In this document: piece after piece, positions 1-9,344 of the stretch
How positions within the stretch are numbered: the first letter of the stretch is position 1
How the letters are laid out: each line of letters opens with the position of its first letter
Origin: Streptococcus parasanguinis ATCC 15912
GTDB taxonomy: Bacteria; Bacillota; Bacilli; Lactobacillales; Streptococcaceae
Reading direction: 5' to 3'
Assembly: GCF_000164675.2 (NCBI RefSeq)
Contig: NC_015678.1
Coordinates: forward strand, 496,001 to 560,000
Length of the DNA: 64,000 nucleotides
Program-made: the position numbers and the translations under genes
Notes under the pieces: generated by a model
The model's input: the letters and a program-made list of their open reading frames with translations, nothing else
Told to the model about the DNA's origin: nothing
The model's database searches: none

Positions 1-1506
1 GAATTTAATACCATTGGTGTCGATGACGGGATTGCGATGGGCCATATCGGGATGCGTTATAGTTTGCCATCTCGTGAGTTGATCGCAGATGCTGCTGAAA
101 CAGTCATCAATGCCCACTGGTTTGACGGTGTTTTCTATATTCCTAACTGTGATAAGATTACACCAGGAATGATTTTAGCTGCCATGCGGACCAATGTGCC
201 TGCCGTATTTTGTTCTGGTGGACCCATGAAGGGCGGCGTTGACATGACTGGTCATCAAGCTACTCTCTCAAGTTTATTTGAAGCTGTAGGTACTTATCAA
301 GCTGGTGATATGGGCATGGATGAGCTGGATTTCTTGGAAAAAAATGCCTGTCCAACTTGTGGTTCTTGCTCAGGTATGTTTACTGCCAATTCCATGAACT
401 GTTTGATGGAAGTATTAGGTCTTGCTCTTCCTGGAAATGGTACCATCCTAGCTGTTTCAGATGAAAGACGGGAATTGGTTCGCCAAGCGGCCAAACAATT
501 GGTAGAGAATATTAAAAAGGATATCCGTCCACGGGATATCGTGACCAAAGAAGCCATTGATGATGCATTTGCGCTCGATATGGCCATGGGTGGTTCTACA
601 AATACTGTGCTTCATACGCTCGCAATTGCGCGTGAGGCTGGTATTGACTATGACCTTAAGGACATTAACGAAATTGCCAAGAAGACACCTTATCTCTCTA
701 AAATTGCCCCTTCAAGTGTTTACACCATGCATGATGTGCATGAAGCTGGTGGTGTTCCAGCTATTATCAATCAGTTGATTAAAAAAGGAGCCATTAAGGG
801 TGATCGTATCACAGTTACTGGTAAAACCTTGAAAGAAAATGTAGCTGGTGCTGAAATCAAAAATGAAGAAATTATCCATCCAATCGAACATCCTATTTCA
901 CCTGTAGGTGGTTTGTCGATCCTTTACGGAAATATCGCTCAAGATGGAGCTGTAATCAAGGTTGGTGGTGTAGATCCATCTGTGACCACTTTCCGCGGAA
1001 AGGCCATCTGTTGCGATTCACAAGATCAAGCCCTTGAGTTGATTGACAATGGAACAGTCAAGAAGGGACATGTCGTTGTCATTCGTTACGAGGGTCCTCA
1101 GGGTGGACCTGGTATGCCAGAGATGCTAGCACCAACTTCTAAGATTGTCGGACGTGGTCTTGGTAAGGATGTGGCTCTGATTACGGATGGTCGTTTCTCA
1201 GGAGCTACTCGTGGGATTGCTATTGGTCACGTTTCTCCAGAAGCAGCAGAAGGTGGAAATATCGCCCTAATCGAAGATGGGGACGAAATCGTGATCGATC
1301 TTCCAAATCGTACCCTTGATCTACTTGTCGATGATGCAACCCTTGCAGAACGTCGCAAACATTTGAAACCTTTCAAATCAAAAATTTCCAGCGGTTGGTT
1401 GCGTCGCTATACAGCCTTTGCCAAATCAGCCAATGTCGGCGGAACCTTGATGAGTGACGAAGAATTCGAAGAACGGAAAGCAGAACGTCAAGCCCAAGAA
1501 AAATAA
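1..1506 (+). CDS. ilvD: Dihydroxy-acid dehydratase IlvD (5' end outside window)
   Basis: Catalyses dehydration of 2,3-dihydroxy-isovalerate and 2,3-dihydroxy-3-methylvalerate, a late step of valine and isoleucine synthesis in the cytosol. The reading frame is open from base 1, giving 501 visible residues; the family is about 570, so roughly 70 N-terminal residues are missing. The Fe-S cysteine motif [16 protein letters not shown] and the upstream NCDKITPGM motif are present. The ATG at 37 is internal, not the start. A strong terminator follows directly, so this is the last gene of its transcription unit. Confidence 0.97.
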   Translation, partial: EFNTIGVDDGIAMGHIGMRYSLPSRELIADAAETVINAHWFDGVFYIPNCDKITPGMILAAMRTNVPAVFCSGGPMKGGVDMTGHQATLSSLFEAVGTYQAGDMGMDELDFLEKNACPTCGSCSGMFTANSMNCLMEVLGLALPGNGTILAVSDERRELVRQAAKQLVENIKKDIRPRDIVTKEAIDDAFALDMAMGGSTNTVLHTLAIAREAGIDYDLKDINEIAKKTPYLSKIAPSSVYTMHDVHEAGGVPAIINQLIKKGAIKGDRITVTGKTLKENVAGAEIKNEEIIHPIEHPISPVGGLSILYGNIAQDGAVIKVGGVDPSVTTFRGKAICCDSQDQALELIDNGTVKKGHVVVIRYEGPQGGPGMPEMLAPTSKIVGRGLGKDVALITDGRFSGATRGIAIGHVSPEAAEGGNIALIEDGDEIVIDLPNRTLDLLVDDATLAERRKHLKPFKSKISSGWLRRYTAFAKSANVGGTLMSDEEFEERKAERQAQEK

Positions 1507-1555
1507 AAAAAGCCTTTCCTGCTATGTGATATCACAAGCAAGAAAGGCTTTTTTA
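1505..1555. terminator. Bidirectional intrinsic terminator
   Basis: Stem AAAAAAGCCTTTC pairs with GAAAGGCTTTTTT around a loop of about 24 nt. A-runs and T-runs flank both sides, so it can serve ilvD (plus) and the convergent tautomerase gene (minus). Confidence 0.9.
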
Positions 1556-1564
1556 GTGGAACCA

Positions 1565-1747
1565 TTATTTGGTGCGCATTTCACCTTGAGGGAAGTAGGT
1601 TCCTTCAGGCATATCATTAATGATGACGTGAACAGCTGACTGAGGAGCACCAGTATTGCGGACAACAGCTTCGGTTACTTCCTTGGCCAAGGCTTTCTTT
1701 TGTTCCAAGGTGCGTCCTTCAAATAGGTCAATTCGTACAAATGGCAT
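1565..1747 (-). CDS. 4-oxalocrotonate tautomerase family protein
   Basis: Small 60-residue tautomerase. After Met removal the N-terminal Pro is the expected catalytic general base (protein begins MPFVRIDLFEGR); Arg11-type and Arg39-type positions are less certain. Members form hexamers of about 60-residue subunits and tautomerise 2-hydroxymuconate-like enols; the natural substrate in streptococci is unknown. The start has a strong AGGAGGTGG ribosome binding site. It lies divergent from tdk, an arrangement also remembered from pneumococcus. Confidence 0.9.
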   Translation of the reverse strand: MPFVRIDLFEGRTLEQKKALAKEVTEAVVRNTGAPQSAVHVIINDMPEGTYFPQGEMRTK

Positions 1748-1861
1748 ATGGCCACCTCCTAAATTTTTTATAGGACTATTTTATCACATTTTGGGATACA
1801 AAGCTTAGCAAAATTATGGTAAAATGATAATGAAACACATTTTAGAGAGAACAAAAGGAAA

Positions 1862-2449
1862 ATGGCACAATTATATTATAAATATGGGACCATGAACTCG
1901 GGGAAAACCATTGAGATTTTGAAGGTGGCCCATAATTATGAAGAGCAAGGCAAGAGCGTCGTCATCATGACTTCGGCAATCGATACACGAGATGGAGTAG
2001 GAGTGGTTTCTAGTCGGATCGGTATGAAACGGGAAGCCGTTGCAATTGAAGACGATACGGATATCTTTGGCTTTATTAAAAACCAAGCAATCAAACCTTA
2101 CTGTGTCTTAATCGATGAAGCTCAGTTTTTGAAACGCCACCATGTCTATGACTTGGCAAGAGTCGTGGATGAACTGGATGTGCCGGTTATGGCTTTTGGC
2201 CTCAAAAATGATTTCCGAAATGAACTCTTTGAAGGTTCCAAACACCTCCTCTTGTTAGCCGACAAGATCGAGGAGATCAAAACCATCTGCCAATACTGTT
2301 CCCGCAAGGCAACCATGGTCTTGCGTACCCAAGCAGGTAAACCTGTCTATGATGGAGAGCAGATCCAGATCGGTGGACACGAGACCTATATCTCCGTTTG
2401 CCGCAAGCATTATTTTAATCCAGATATTAACCAAGAAAAGAAATCTTAA
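1862..2449 (+). CDS. tdk: Thymidine kinase
   Basis: Salvage enzyme phosphorylating thymidine to dTMP with ATP. It is a type II thymidine kinase of 195 residues: P-loop GTMNSGKT at residues 9-16, Walker B DEAQ at 85-88, and a structural zinc site formed by C143, C146, C180 and H183. An extended -10 (TGGTAAAAT) lies upstream and AAAGGAAA precedes the ATG. It is first in a tightly spaced block; prfA starts 10 bp after its stop. Confidence 0.96.
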   Translation: MAQLYYKYGTMNSGKTIEILKVAHNYEEQGKSVVIMTSAIDTRDGVGVVSSRIGMKREAVAIEDDTDIFGFIKNQAIKPYCVLIDEAQFLKRHHVYDLARVVDELDVPVMAFGLKNDFRNELFEGSKHLLLLADKIEEIKTICQYCSRKATMVLRTQAGKPVYDGEQIQIGGHETYISVCRKHYFNPDINQEKKS

Positions 2450-2458
2450 GGAGCAAAC

Positions 2459-3538
2459 ATGAATATCTATGATCAACTACAAGCTGTAGAAGACCGTTAT
2501 GAAGAGTTAGGAGAATTATTGAGTGACCCCGATGTGGTCTCTGATACCAAACGATTTATGGAGCTTTCAAAAGAAGAAGCTTCCACTCGTGATACGGTGA
2601 CAGCCTACCGTGAGTACAAGCAAGTCCTTCAAAACATCGTTGACGCTGAGGAAATGATTAAGGAAGCAGGCGACGATGCGGACTTGGAAGAAATGGCCAA
2701 GCAAGAGCTAAAAGATGCTAAGGCTGAAAAGGAAGAGTACGAAGAAAAACTGAAGATCTTACTTCTTCCAAAAGATCCAAACGATGACAAGAACATTATC
2801 TTGGAAATCCGTGGAGCAGCTGGAGGAGACGAAGCCCAATTGTTTGCTGGTGACCTCTTGCAGATGTACCAAAAATACGCGGAAAGCCAAGGCTGGCGTT
2901 TTGAAGTCATGGAAGCTTCCTACAATGGCGTTGGTGGGATCAAAGAAGTCGTAGCCATGGTCTCTGGTCAATCGGTTTACTCGAAACTCAAGTATGAATC
3001 TGGTGCCCACCGGGTGCAACGTGTTCCTGTGACAGAAAGCCAAGGTCGTGTCCATACCTCTACAGCAACAGTTCTGGTCATGCCAGAAATCGAAGAAGTC
3101 GAGTATGACATTGATCCAAAAGACCTTCGGATTGATATCTACCACGCATCTGGTGCAGGTGGACAAAACGTCAACAAGGTCGCAACAGCCGTTCGTATCG
3201 TCCACTTGCCAACTAATATCAAGGTAGAGATGCAGGAAGAACGGACCCAACAAAAGAACCGTGAAAAAGCCATGAAGATCATCCGTGCGCGTGTGGCTGA
3301 CCACTTTGCTCAGATTGCCCAAGACGAGCAAGACGCTGAGCGGAAGTCTACTATTGGGACTGGTGACCGTTCAGAGCGGATCCGGACTTACAACTTCCCT
3401 CAAAACCGTGTGACTGATCACCGGATTGGCTTGACCCTTCAAAAATTGGACACCATCTTATCTGGTAAATTAGATGAAGTGGTCGATGCTTTGGTCTTGT
3501 ATGATCAAACTCAAAAATTAGAAGAGTTGAATAAATAA
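2459..3538 (+). CDS. prfA: Peptide chain release factor 1
   Basis: Recognises UAA and UAG stop codons on the ribosome and triggers peptidyl-tRNA hydrolysis. Length 359, normal for RF1. The codon-recognition tripeptide is P190-V191-T192, the RF1 PxT type, and the catalytic GGQ is at about 234-236 inside [19 protein letters not shown] is good. The stop codon overlaps the start of prmC (TAATG); PrmC methylates the Gln of this GGQ, so the pairing is functional. Confidence 0.98.
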   Translation: MNIYDQLQAVEDRYEELGELLSDPDVVSDTKRFMELSKEEASTRDTVTAYREYKQVLQNIVDAEEMIKEAGDDADLEEMAKQELKDAKAEKEEYEEKLKILLLPKDPNDDKNIILEIRGAAGGDEAQLFAGDLLQMYQKYAESQGWRFEVMEASYNGVGGIKEVVAMVSGQSVYSKLKYESGAHRVQRVPVTESQGRVHTSTATVLVMPEIEEVEYDIDPKDLRIDIYHASGAGGQNVNKVATAVRIVHLPTNIKVEMQEERTQQKNREKAMKIIRARVADHFAQIAQDEQDAERKSTIGTGDRSERIRTYNFPQNRVTDHRIGLTLQKLDTILSGKLDEVVDALVLYDQTQKLEELNK

Positions 3539-4368
3539 TGTTGTTGGGACCATTATTAGCCCAGTATGAAGAAGAATTAATAGCCGTTGGAGAGGAAGCA
3601 GAAAGCCTCTCCTTCGCGTATCGAGCTTTAAAAAACTGGACCTTTACAGACTTTGTCCTGGCCTTGCAAAAAGAAGTGGAAGTAGAGGATCAGGCCTTGC
3701 TTGATTCCATTTTTGAACAGTTGAAACATCACGTCCCTGCCCAGTATATTATTGGTAGTGCAGAATTCTGTGGCCATGTTTTTACAGTGGATGAACGCGT
3801 GCTGATTCCACGACCTGAAACGGAAGAATTGGTCACTCTTATTCTTGAAGAAAACGATGAGAAAGCCTTACGAGTTCTGGATATTGGTACAGGAAGTGGT
3901 GCTATCGCTATTAGCTTAGCCCTTGCTAAACCTACCTGGCAGGTTCAAGCTAGCGATGTCTCAGAAGAGGCTTTAGCCCTGGCTCAAAAAAATGCCAAGC
4001 AGTTAGAAGCTTTCCTTGAATTTAAGTCGTCAGATGTTTTGGAGCAGCTAGCAGGTCCCTATGACCTGATTGTGTCCAACCCTCCTTATATCTCTCGGGA
4101 TGATGTAGAAGAAGTCGGAGCCAATGTATTAGCCTCTGAACCCCACTTAGCTCTCTTTGCAGACCGTGATGGATATGCCATCTACGAAAAGATTGCCCAG
4201 CAAGCACCAAGTGTTTTAACACCAGACGGAAAGATCTATCTAGAAATTGGCTATAAGCAAGGAGCCAAAGTAAAAGAGCTCTTTCGAGAAGCGTTTCCTG
4301 ACAAACGAGTTCGAGTTCTGAAAGACCAATTTGGACAAGATAGAATGGTAGTAGTAGACAATGGATAA
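3538..4368 (+). CDS. prmC: Release factor glutamine N5-methyltransferase PrmC (HemK)
   Basis: SAM-dependent methyltransferase that modifies the GGQ glutamine of RF1 and RF2. It has 276 residues: a helical N-terminal substrate domain, the SAM-binding motif DIGTGSG at 115-121, and the amide-methyltransferase motif NPPY at 181-184. The start overlaps the prfA stop by one base, and the end overlaps the next gene by 8 bp, so translation is probably coupled. Confidence 0.97.
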   Translation: MLLGPLLAQYEEELIAVGEEAESLSFAYRALKNWTFTDFVLALQKEVEVEDQALLDSIFEQLKHHVPAQYIIGSAEFCGHVFTVDERVLIPRPETEELVTLILEENDEKALRVLDIGTGSGAIAISLALAKPTWQVQASDVSEEALALAQKNAKQLEAFLEFKSSDVLEQLAGPYDLIVSNPPYISRDDVEEVGANVLASEPHLALFADRDGYAIYEKIAQQAPSVLTPDGKIYLEIGYKQGAKVKELFREAFPDKRVRVLKDQFGQDRMVVVDNG

Positions 4369-4972
4369 CATTGAGAAAGAATTAGAAGCAGGCCGTGCGG
4401 TTATTCTGCCAACTGAAACAGTCTATGGTATTTTCGCTAAAGCTTTGGACCAAGAGGCAGTTGATTATATTTACGAATTAAAACGTAGACCTAGAGACAA
4501 GGCTCTAAATTTAAATGTAGCCGATGAAAAAACGATTCGAATTTATTCGAAAAATCAACCTAGCTATTTAACAAAACTGATTCATTCATTTTTGCCAGGG
4601 CCTCTGACTATTATTCTTCAGGCGAATGACAAGGTACCAGACTGGATTCATTCAGGCTTGGATACAGTTGGTTTCCGTATACCGGCTCATCCAAAAACGT
4701 TGGAATTAATTCGTAAATATGGTCCTTTAGTTGGTCCTTCGGCCAATCTTTCAGGTCATGCAAGTGGAACAAAATATGAGGCTATTGTAAGCGAGTTTGA
4801 TCAAGTGGTTCCTGGTATAGAGGATGATGACTTTCTGACAGGCCAAGATTCAACTATTTTAGATATCTCTGGTTCCAAAGCCAGGATTTTGCGACAAGGT
4901 TCGATTACCAAAACTGACTTGCTTGCACAAGTGCCAGAGCTTTCTTTTGAGGAAGATGAACTTCCTCAGTGA
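4361..4972 (+). CDS. tsaC: L-threonylcarbamoyladenylate synthase (Sua5/YciO/YrdC family)
   Basis: Makes threonylcarbamoyl-AMP from threonine, bicarbonate and ATP for the t6A37 modification of ANN-decoding tRNAs. The 203 residues cover one YrdC domain with the typical GRAVILPTETVYG start and the GPSANLSGHASGT nucleotide motif; the C-terminal Sua5 extension is absent, so it is the short TsaC type. Its start lies inside prmC with no strong ribosome site, which suggests coupling. Confidence 0.93.
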   Translation: MDNIEKELEAGRAVILPTETVYGIFAKALDQEAVDYIYELKRRPRDKALNLNVADEKTIRIYSKNQPSYLTKLIHSFLPGPLTIILQANDKVPDWIHSGLDTVGFRIPAHPKTLELIRKYGPLVGPSANLSGHASGTKYEAIVSEFDQVVPGIEDDDFLTGQDSTILDISGSKARILRQGSITKTDLLAQVPELSFEEDELPQ

Positions 4973-5010
4973 TAATGTACATAAATAATTTTTTATAAAG
5001 GAGTAGACCG

Positions 5011-6267
5011 ATGATTTTTGATAAAGAAGATTACAAAGCTTATGATGCAGACCTATGGAATGCGATCGCTAAAGAGGAAGAGCGTCAACAAAATAATATT
5101 GAGTTGATTGCTTCTGAAAATGTCGTCTCTAAGGCAGTGATGGCAGCTCAAGGGTCTATTCTGACAAATAAATATGCCGAAGGCTATCCTGGTCGTCGTT
5201 ACTATGGCGGGACAGATGTGGTCGATGTGGTCGAAAGTCTCGCGATCGAACGGGCCAAAGAAATCTTTGGCGCTAAATTTGCGAACGTTCAACCGCATTC
5301 AGGAAGTCAGGCAAACTGTGCTGCCTATATGGCCTTGATTGAGCCTGGTGATACCGTCATGGGGATGGATCTAGCTGCCGGTGGGCATTTGACGCACGGA
5401 GCTTCTGTGAGCTTCTCTGGTCAAACCTATAACTTTGTGTCCTATAGTGTAGATCCTGAAACAGAGCTCTTGGATTTTGATGCCATCCTAAAACAAGCCC
5501 AAGAAGTGAAGCCAAAACTCATCGTTGCTGGTGCCTCAGCCTACTCTCATATCATTGATTTCTCAAAATTCCGTGAGATTGCAGATGCAGTAGGAGCCAA
5601 GCTCATGGTCGATATGGCCCATATTGCTGGTCTCGTGGCAGCAGGTCTTCATCCAAGTCCGGTTCCTTATGCACATATCACGACAACGACCACTCACAAG
5701 ACCCTTCGTGGACCTCGTGGAGGTCTGATCTTGACCAATGATGAGGAATTAGCTAAGAAAATAAACTCTGCTATTTTCCCTGGTATTCAAGGAGGACCGT
5801 TGGAGCATGTTATTGCAGCCAAAGCTGTCGCTTTCAAAGAAGCGCTGGATCCTGCCTTTAAAGAGTATGCAGCTAACGTGATTAAGAACAGTCAGGCCAT
5901 GGCTGATGTCTTCTTGCAAGATCCAGATTTCCGCGTTATTTCAGGCGGAACAGAGAACCACCTTTTCCTTGTCGACGTCACTAAAGTCGTTGAAAATGGG
6001 AAAGTGGCGCAAAACTTGTTGGATGAAGTTAATATCACCCTCAACAAGAACTCTATTCCTTATGAAACCTTGTCTCCATTTAAGACCAGTGGGATTCGGA
6101 TTGGTGCAGCAGCCATCACCGCTCGTGGTTTTGGTGAAAAAGAAAGTCGTACCGTTGCTGAACTGATGATCAAAGCGCTGAAGAATGCGGACAAGCAAGA
6201 AGTATTAGATGAAGTGCGTAGCCAAGTCAAAGCCTTGACAGACGCCTTTCCACTTTACGAGGACTAA
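5011..6267 (+). CDS. glyA: Serine hydroxymethyltransferase
   Basis: PLP enzyme converting serine and tetrahydrofolate to glycine and methylene-THF, a main source of one-carbon units. Length 418. The PLP lysine is K230 in [15 protein letters not shown], and the N-terminal [10 protein letters not shown] motif is intact. RBS AAAGGAG lies just upstream. It closes the tdk-prfA-prmC-tsaC block, and two coupled genes of unknown process follow. Confidence 0.98.
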   Translation: MIFDKEDYKAYDADLWNAIAKEEERQQNNIELIASENVVSKAVMAAQGSILTNKYAEGYPGRRYYGGTDVVDVVESLAIERAKEIFGAKFANVQPHSGSQANCAAYMALIEPGDTVMGMDLAAGGHLTHGASVSFSGQTYNFVSYSVDPETELLDFDAILKQAQEVKPKLIVAGASAYSHIIDFSKFREIADAVGAKLMVDMAHIAGLVAAGLHPSPVPYAHITTTTTHKTLRGPRGGLILTNDEELAKKINSAIFPGIQGGPLEHVIAAKAVAFKEALDPAFKEYAANVIKNSQAMADVFLQDPDFRVISGGTENHLFLVDVTKVVENGKVAQNLLDEVNITLNKNSIPYETLSPFKTSGIRIGAAAITARGFGEKESRTVAELMIKALKNADKQEVLDEVRSQVKALTDAFPLYED

Positions 6268-6275
6268 ACCATCCT

Positions 6276-7250
6276 ATGGATATTTACGTAAAAAAAGCCA
6301 TCATTCATCAATTTAGCCCAGACGATACCGATCTCTATCTGGCAGATAAATTTCTCAATATCACGCCTAAAATCGAGGAATACTTGCGTAAGAAGATTGA
6401 ACGGGTCTACTCGGATGAAGCCAAGACCGGTATTTTCGAAGAGGACAATCCTTTTCTTGAGATGATTTCAGATGACCTATTAGAAACTTCAGTCGCAGTA
6501 GCGAATCGTTGGAAGGAAGAATTTGTCGTCTCTGAGAATCAAAAGACGAACGATTTGGTTTTTGTTGAGTTTTCAAAAGAAGGAGTGGATCACTTTGCCT
6601 TTCTTCGGATCGCCTTACGGGAAACCCTGACCCATCTTGGCGGTGAAGTGGACAATCCGATTAAGTTGACGCAAAATAATCTACCTGGTTTTGGCACTGG
6701 TGCTGATGAGGCCTTGGTCATCAATCTTCAAAGTCGCAAATACCACTTGATTGAAAAACGGATCAAGTACAATGGGACATTCTTGAATTATTTTTCTGAG
6801 AATCTGTTGCAGGCGCAACCCAAGATCTCTCCTAAAAAATCGATCAAGGCACTAGAAAAAACAGCCCAGAAGATTGCGGAAAGCTTTAACACAGATGATT
6901 TTCAATTTCAATCAAAGGTTAAATCAGCTATTTTTAACCATATTGAGGAAGAAAATAAACTCTCTCCTGAGAAATTAGCGGATGATCTCTTCGACGACAA
7001 TCTGACAGCTCGCCTTAGTTTTATTGACCAAGTTAAAGAAGCTGTACCAGAGCCTGTCACCTTTGAAGAGATTGATGCAAGTCGCCAGTTGAAGAAGTTC
7101 GAAAATCAGAAATTGTCATTGTCAAATGGAATTGAACTGATCGTTCCGAATAATGTCTATGAAGATGCAGAATCTGTTGAATTTATTCTAAACGATAACG
7201 GGACCTATTCTATTTTGATCAAAAATATTGAGGATATACAGAGTAAATAA
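6276..7250 (+). CDS. Nucleoid-associated protein (NdpA/YejK-like)
   Basis: 324-residue protein resembling the NdpA/37-kDa nucleoid-associated family (start [13 protein letters not shown] and a conserved acidic and helical body). Members bind DNA, but their function is not well defined. It begins only 8 bp after glyA without a clear RBS of its own, so it is probably translated by coupling, and its stop overlaps the start of the next gene (TAATG). Same order as remembered in pneumococcus. Confidence 0.75.
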   Translation: MDIYVKKAIIHQFSPDDTDLYLADKFLNITPKIEEYLRKKIERVYSDEAKTGIFEEDNPFLEMISDDLLETSVAVANRWKEEFVVSENQKTNDLVFVEFSKEGVDHFAFLRIALRETLTHLGGEVDNPIKLTQNNLPGFGTGADEALVINLQSRKYHLIEKRIKYNGTFLNYFSENLLQAQPKISPKKSIKALEKTAQKIAESFNTDDFQFQSKVKSAIFNHIEEENKLSPEKLADDLFDDNLTARLSFIDQVKEAVPEPVTFEEIDASRQLKKFENQKLSLSNGIELIVPNNVYEDAESVEFILNDNGTYSILIKNIEDIQSK

Positions 7251-7852
7251 TGATTAAACGTATAGTGAAGATCTTCTTATTCATCTTACTAATATTTGGA
7301 ATCTACAAGGGAATTCAGATCCATCATGACGTCAAACAAGTCATGCAGTACCGCTCCCTGGTTAGAGAAGTCCTTGCTGAGGAGGACACCACGGCCAATG
7401 AAAACCTCATTCTTGCTATGATCTATACAGAGACCAAAGGCAGAGAAGACGATGTCATGCAGGCGAGTGAGAGTGCAAGTGGTGAGACCAATACTATTAG
7501 TGATAATAAGGCCAGTATTCGCCAAGGAATTCAAACTCTTTCAGATGAGTTAAAAGAAGCTAAGAAAAAAGGCGTTGATAGCTGGACTGCAGTTCAAGCC
7601 TATAATTTTGGGAAAGACTACATCGATTACGTCGCAAAACACGGTGGAACAAATTCCTTAGAGTTGGCCCGCGCTTATTCGCGGGATGTGGTAGCGCCAA
7701 GTCTTGGCAATGTAACTGGTGAAACTTATCTTTACCTCCACCCTATCTCTCTTTTAAACGGGATGGAACTCTACATTAATGGTGGCAATATTTATTATTC
7801 CCGTTTGGTAGAAACCAATATGACGATTATGAAGTTATTTTCATGGTTTTAA
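7250..7852 (+). CDS. Membrane-anchored lysozyme-like (SLT-fold) protein
   Basis: 200 residues with one N-terminal membrane segment (about residues 5-20), so the rest is extracytoplasmic. The body has a transglycosylase-like pattern: [13 protein letters not shown] with the likely catalytic Glu, then an S-A-S-G-E block, a repeated-helix region and [12 protein letters not shown]. This fits the lysozyme-like family common next to glyA in streptococci, where it is presumed to cut peptidoglycan glycan strands. Activity is inferred, not shown. Confidence 0.78.
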   Translation: MIKRIVKIFLFILLIFGIYKGIQIHHDVKQVMQYRSLVREVLAEEDTTANENLILAMIYTETKGREDDVMQASESASGETNTISDNKASIRQGIQTLSDELKEAKKKGVDSWTAVQAYNFGKDYIDYVAKHGGTNSLELARAYSRDVVAPSLGNVTGETYLYLHPISLLNGMELYINGGNIYYSRLVETNMTIMKLFSWF

Positions 7853-7863
7853 TCATTTTCCAG

Positions 7864-7885
7864 AGAGCCGATTGGCTCTTTTTTT
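7864..7885 (+). terminator. Intrinsic terminator of the glyA operon
   Basis: AGAGCC-GATT-GGCTCT stem-loop followed by seven T residues, starting 12 bp after the stop of the lysozyme-like gene. Confidence 0.85.
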
Positions 7886-7948
7886 AGCTGATCAGTTCTG
7901 CCTCCGATTTTGAGGGATAATAAAAATGTCATGCATTCTTAAAAGAAC

Positions 7949-7981
7949 TGTAAGCTAGTTTTAAGAAATCAACTGTATAAT
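7949..7981 (+). promoter_or_regulatory. Putative CiaR-regulated promoter
   Basis: TGTAAG (7949-7954), 5 nt, TTTAAG (7960-7965), exactly 10 nt, TATAAT (7976-7981). The streptococcal CiaR site is remembered as the direct repeat TTTAAG-N5-TTTAAG placed 10 bp upstream of the -10, so only one base differs. There is no canonical -35, as expected for an activated promoter. Confidence 0.65.
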
Positions 7982-7988
7982 GAAAATC

Positions 7989-8059
7989 GAAGTGGGTAAT
8001 CTCTTTATTTACTTCTTTTTTCATCTCTAGTGAGGTGAGAAAGGTAATAAGAGATGCCC
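7989..8059 (+). promoter_or_regulatory. Structured 5' leader of the DUF1002 gene
   Basis: A long imperfect hairpin spans 7999-8055: ATCTCTT..ATT..AC pairs with GTAATAAGAGAT and CTTTTTTCATCTC pairs with GAGGTGAGAAAGG around loop TAGT; GGG at 7994-7996 can add pairs with CCC at 8057-8059. A shorter alternative, GAAGTGGGT with ATTTACTTC (7989-8015), is followed by TTTTTT and would act as a terminator. The two folds share bases and exclude one another. Confidence 0.5.
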
Positions 8060-8090
8060 AGAGTTGATTTGAGTTAGAAAGAAGAAAAAG

Positions 8091-9101
8091 ATGAAATTAA
8101 AGAAGATTGCATTGTTTGTAACGACGACTTTGGCCTTGTTTACTGCTATCCCGCGAGTTTCCGCAGATAGCAATGTGCAGAAAGTCATTGATGAAACCTA
8201 TGTCAAGCCAGACTTTGTTTTGGGCTATTCGCTGGACCAAAGTCAAATCGAACAAACCTTAAGTCTCTTGAACTACGATAGTTCGAAAGATAAAGAGGAG
8301 TGGAAGACCATGACACCAGAGGTTTATTCTTCGATTATGAACGTTGCCAACGATGATAGTTTGGAACTTTATTCCTCTGTTAAAATTCAAAAATTAGGTA
8401 AAAATAAGCCACTAGAAGTGAATATCGTGACGCCTCAAAACATCACCAAGGTCACTGCAGATATGTATCGTAATGCAGCCGTTACACTTGGATTGGAGCA
8501 TGCTCAAATTACAGTAGCTTCTCCTATACTGGTGACTGGTGAAAGTGCCTTGGCTGGTATTTATTACTCGCTTGAGAAAAATGGTGCCAAGGTTTCTCAA
8601 GAAAGCAAGGATCTAGCCCAAGAAGAGTTAAAGACTCTATCCGGGATCAATGAAGAAAACGCTGGTAAGAAAAACTTCGATGCTGATAAGTTAAACGTAG
8701 CATTGACCGACATTAAAACAGCAGTAGCCAATGCCAAACAGAACAATCAGGATTTAAGCAAGGATGATATTCGAAAGATTGTCGAAGAAACCCTGAAAAA
8801 TTATAAGCTGGATACAACTGTAACAGGTGATCAGATTAATTTGATCGTGAATTTCGCAGTCAACCTCTCAAAGAGTAGCGTCATCAGCAGCAAAAGCTTT
8901 ACTAAAACCTTGTCGGACTTGAAAGATAGTATCGTAGACAAGGCAGGCGATACCTTTAATAATATCAATCTCAATTTTGATACAAATGCTATTCTAAAAG
9001 ACAGTGGAAACTTCTTCACAAATGCATGGAATGCCATTGCTGGCTTCTTCGGAGCCATCTGGAATGCCATTGTCAAATTCTTTAGTGGTTTAGTTGGCTA
9101 A
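8091..9101 (+). CDS. Secreted DUF1002 family protein
   Basis: 336 residues. A Sec signal peptide is visible (K-rich start, hydrophobic LFVTTTLALFTAI, likely cut after VSADS or ADS), so the protein is exported; no LPXTG or lipobox. The body matches the DUF1002 family in length and in the GYSLDQSQIEQTL pattern. The C-terminus carries amphipathic, tryptophan-rich helices (WNAIAGFFGAIWNAIVKFF) that could touch the membrane. Function is unknown. It is a single-gene unit with its own structured leader and terminator, and the promoter looks CiaR-dependent. Confidence 0.75.
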   Translation: MKLKKIALFVTTTLALFTAIPRVSADSNVQKVIDETYVKPDFVLGYSLDQSQIEQTLSLLNYDSSKDKEEWKTMTPEVYSSIMNVANDDSLELYSSVKIQKLGKNKPLEVNIVTPQNITKVTADMYRNAAVTLGLEHAQITVASPILVTGESALAGIYYSLEKNGAKVSQESKDLAQEELKTLSGINEENAGKKNFDADKLNVALTDIKTAVANAKQNNQDLSKDDIRKIVEETLKNYKLDTTVTGDQINLIVNFAVNLSKSSVISSKSFTKTLSDLKDSIVDKAGDTFNNINLNFDTNAILKDSGNFFTNAWNAIAGFFGAIWNAIVKFFSGLVG

Positions 9102-9111
9102 AAATAGCAGG

Positions 9112-9146
9112 AAAGTACTGCTGACAATAAGTCAGAGTGCTTTTTT
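9112..9146 (+). terminator. Intrinsic terminator of the DUF1002 gene
   Basis: AAGTACT-G-CTGAC / GTCAG-AGTGCTT stem with one bulged G, loop AATAA, then six T. Confidence 0.85.
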
Positions 9147-9210
9147 GTGTGTTTAATGATTCTTATATTTTATAAGACATTTTTAGGGTTGCTAAATTCT
9201 TATTTTTAGC

Positions 9211-9344
9211 TGGTGAATCAAGGTCCCCCGGACCTTTAAACTCGCTTTGCTAATTTTTGGCTCATGAAAAAAAGGTCCCCCGGACCTTAAACTCGCTCTA
9301 TTATTTTAAAGCTCGTGAAAAAAAGGTCCACTGGACCTTTTTTT
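9211..9344. repeat. Three tandem copies of a terminator-like hairpin unit
   Basis: The palindrome AAGGTCC-N3-GGACCTT occurs three times (cores at 9221, 9273, 9324; period 51-52). Between the cores the spacer is also repeated: AAACTCGCT..., then a GCT(C/G)(A/G)TGAA block. The third copy has a long A-run before and T-run after, and overlaps the guaA stop codon, so it is the guaA terminator; copies one and two are degenerate duplicates. Confidence 0.85.

Noticed and set aside
1454..1639. 61-residue frame after ilvD
   Set aside because: Covers a terminator and the antisense of the tautomerase gene.
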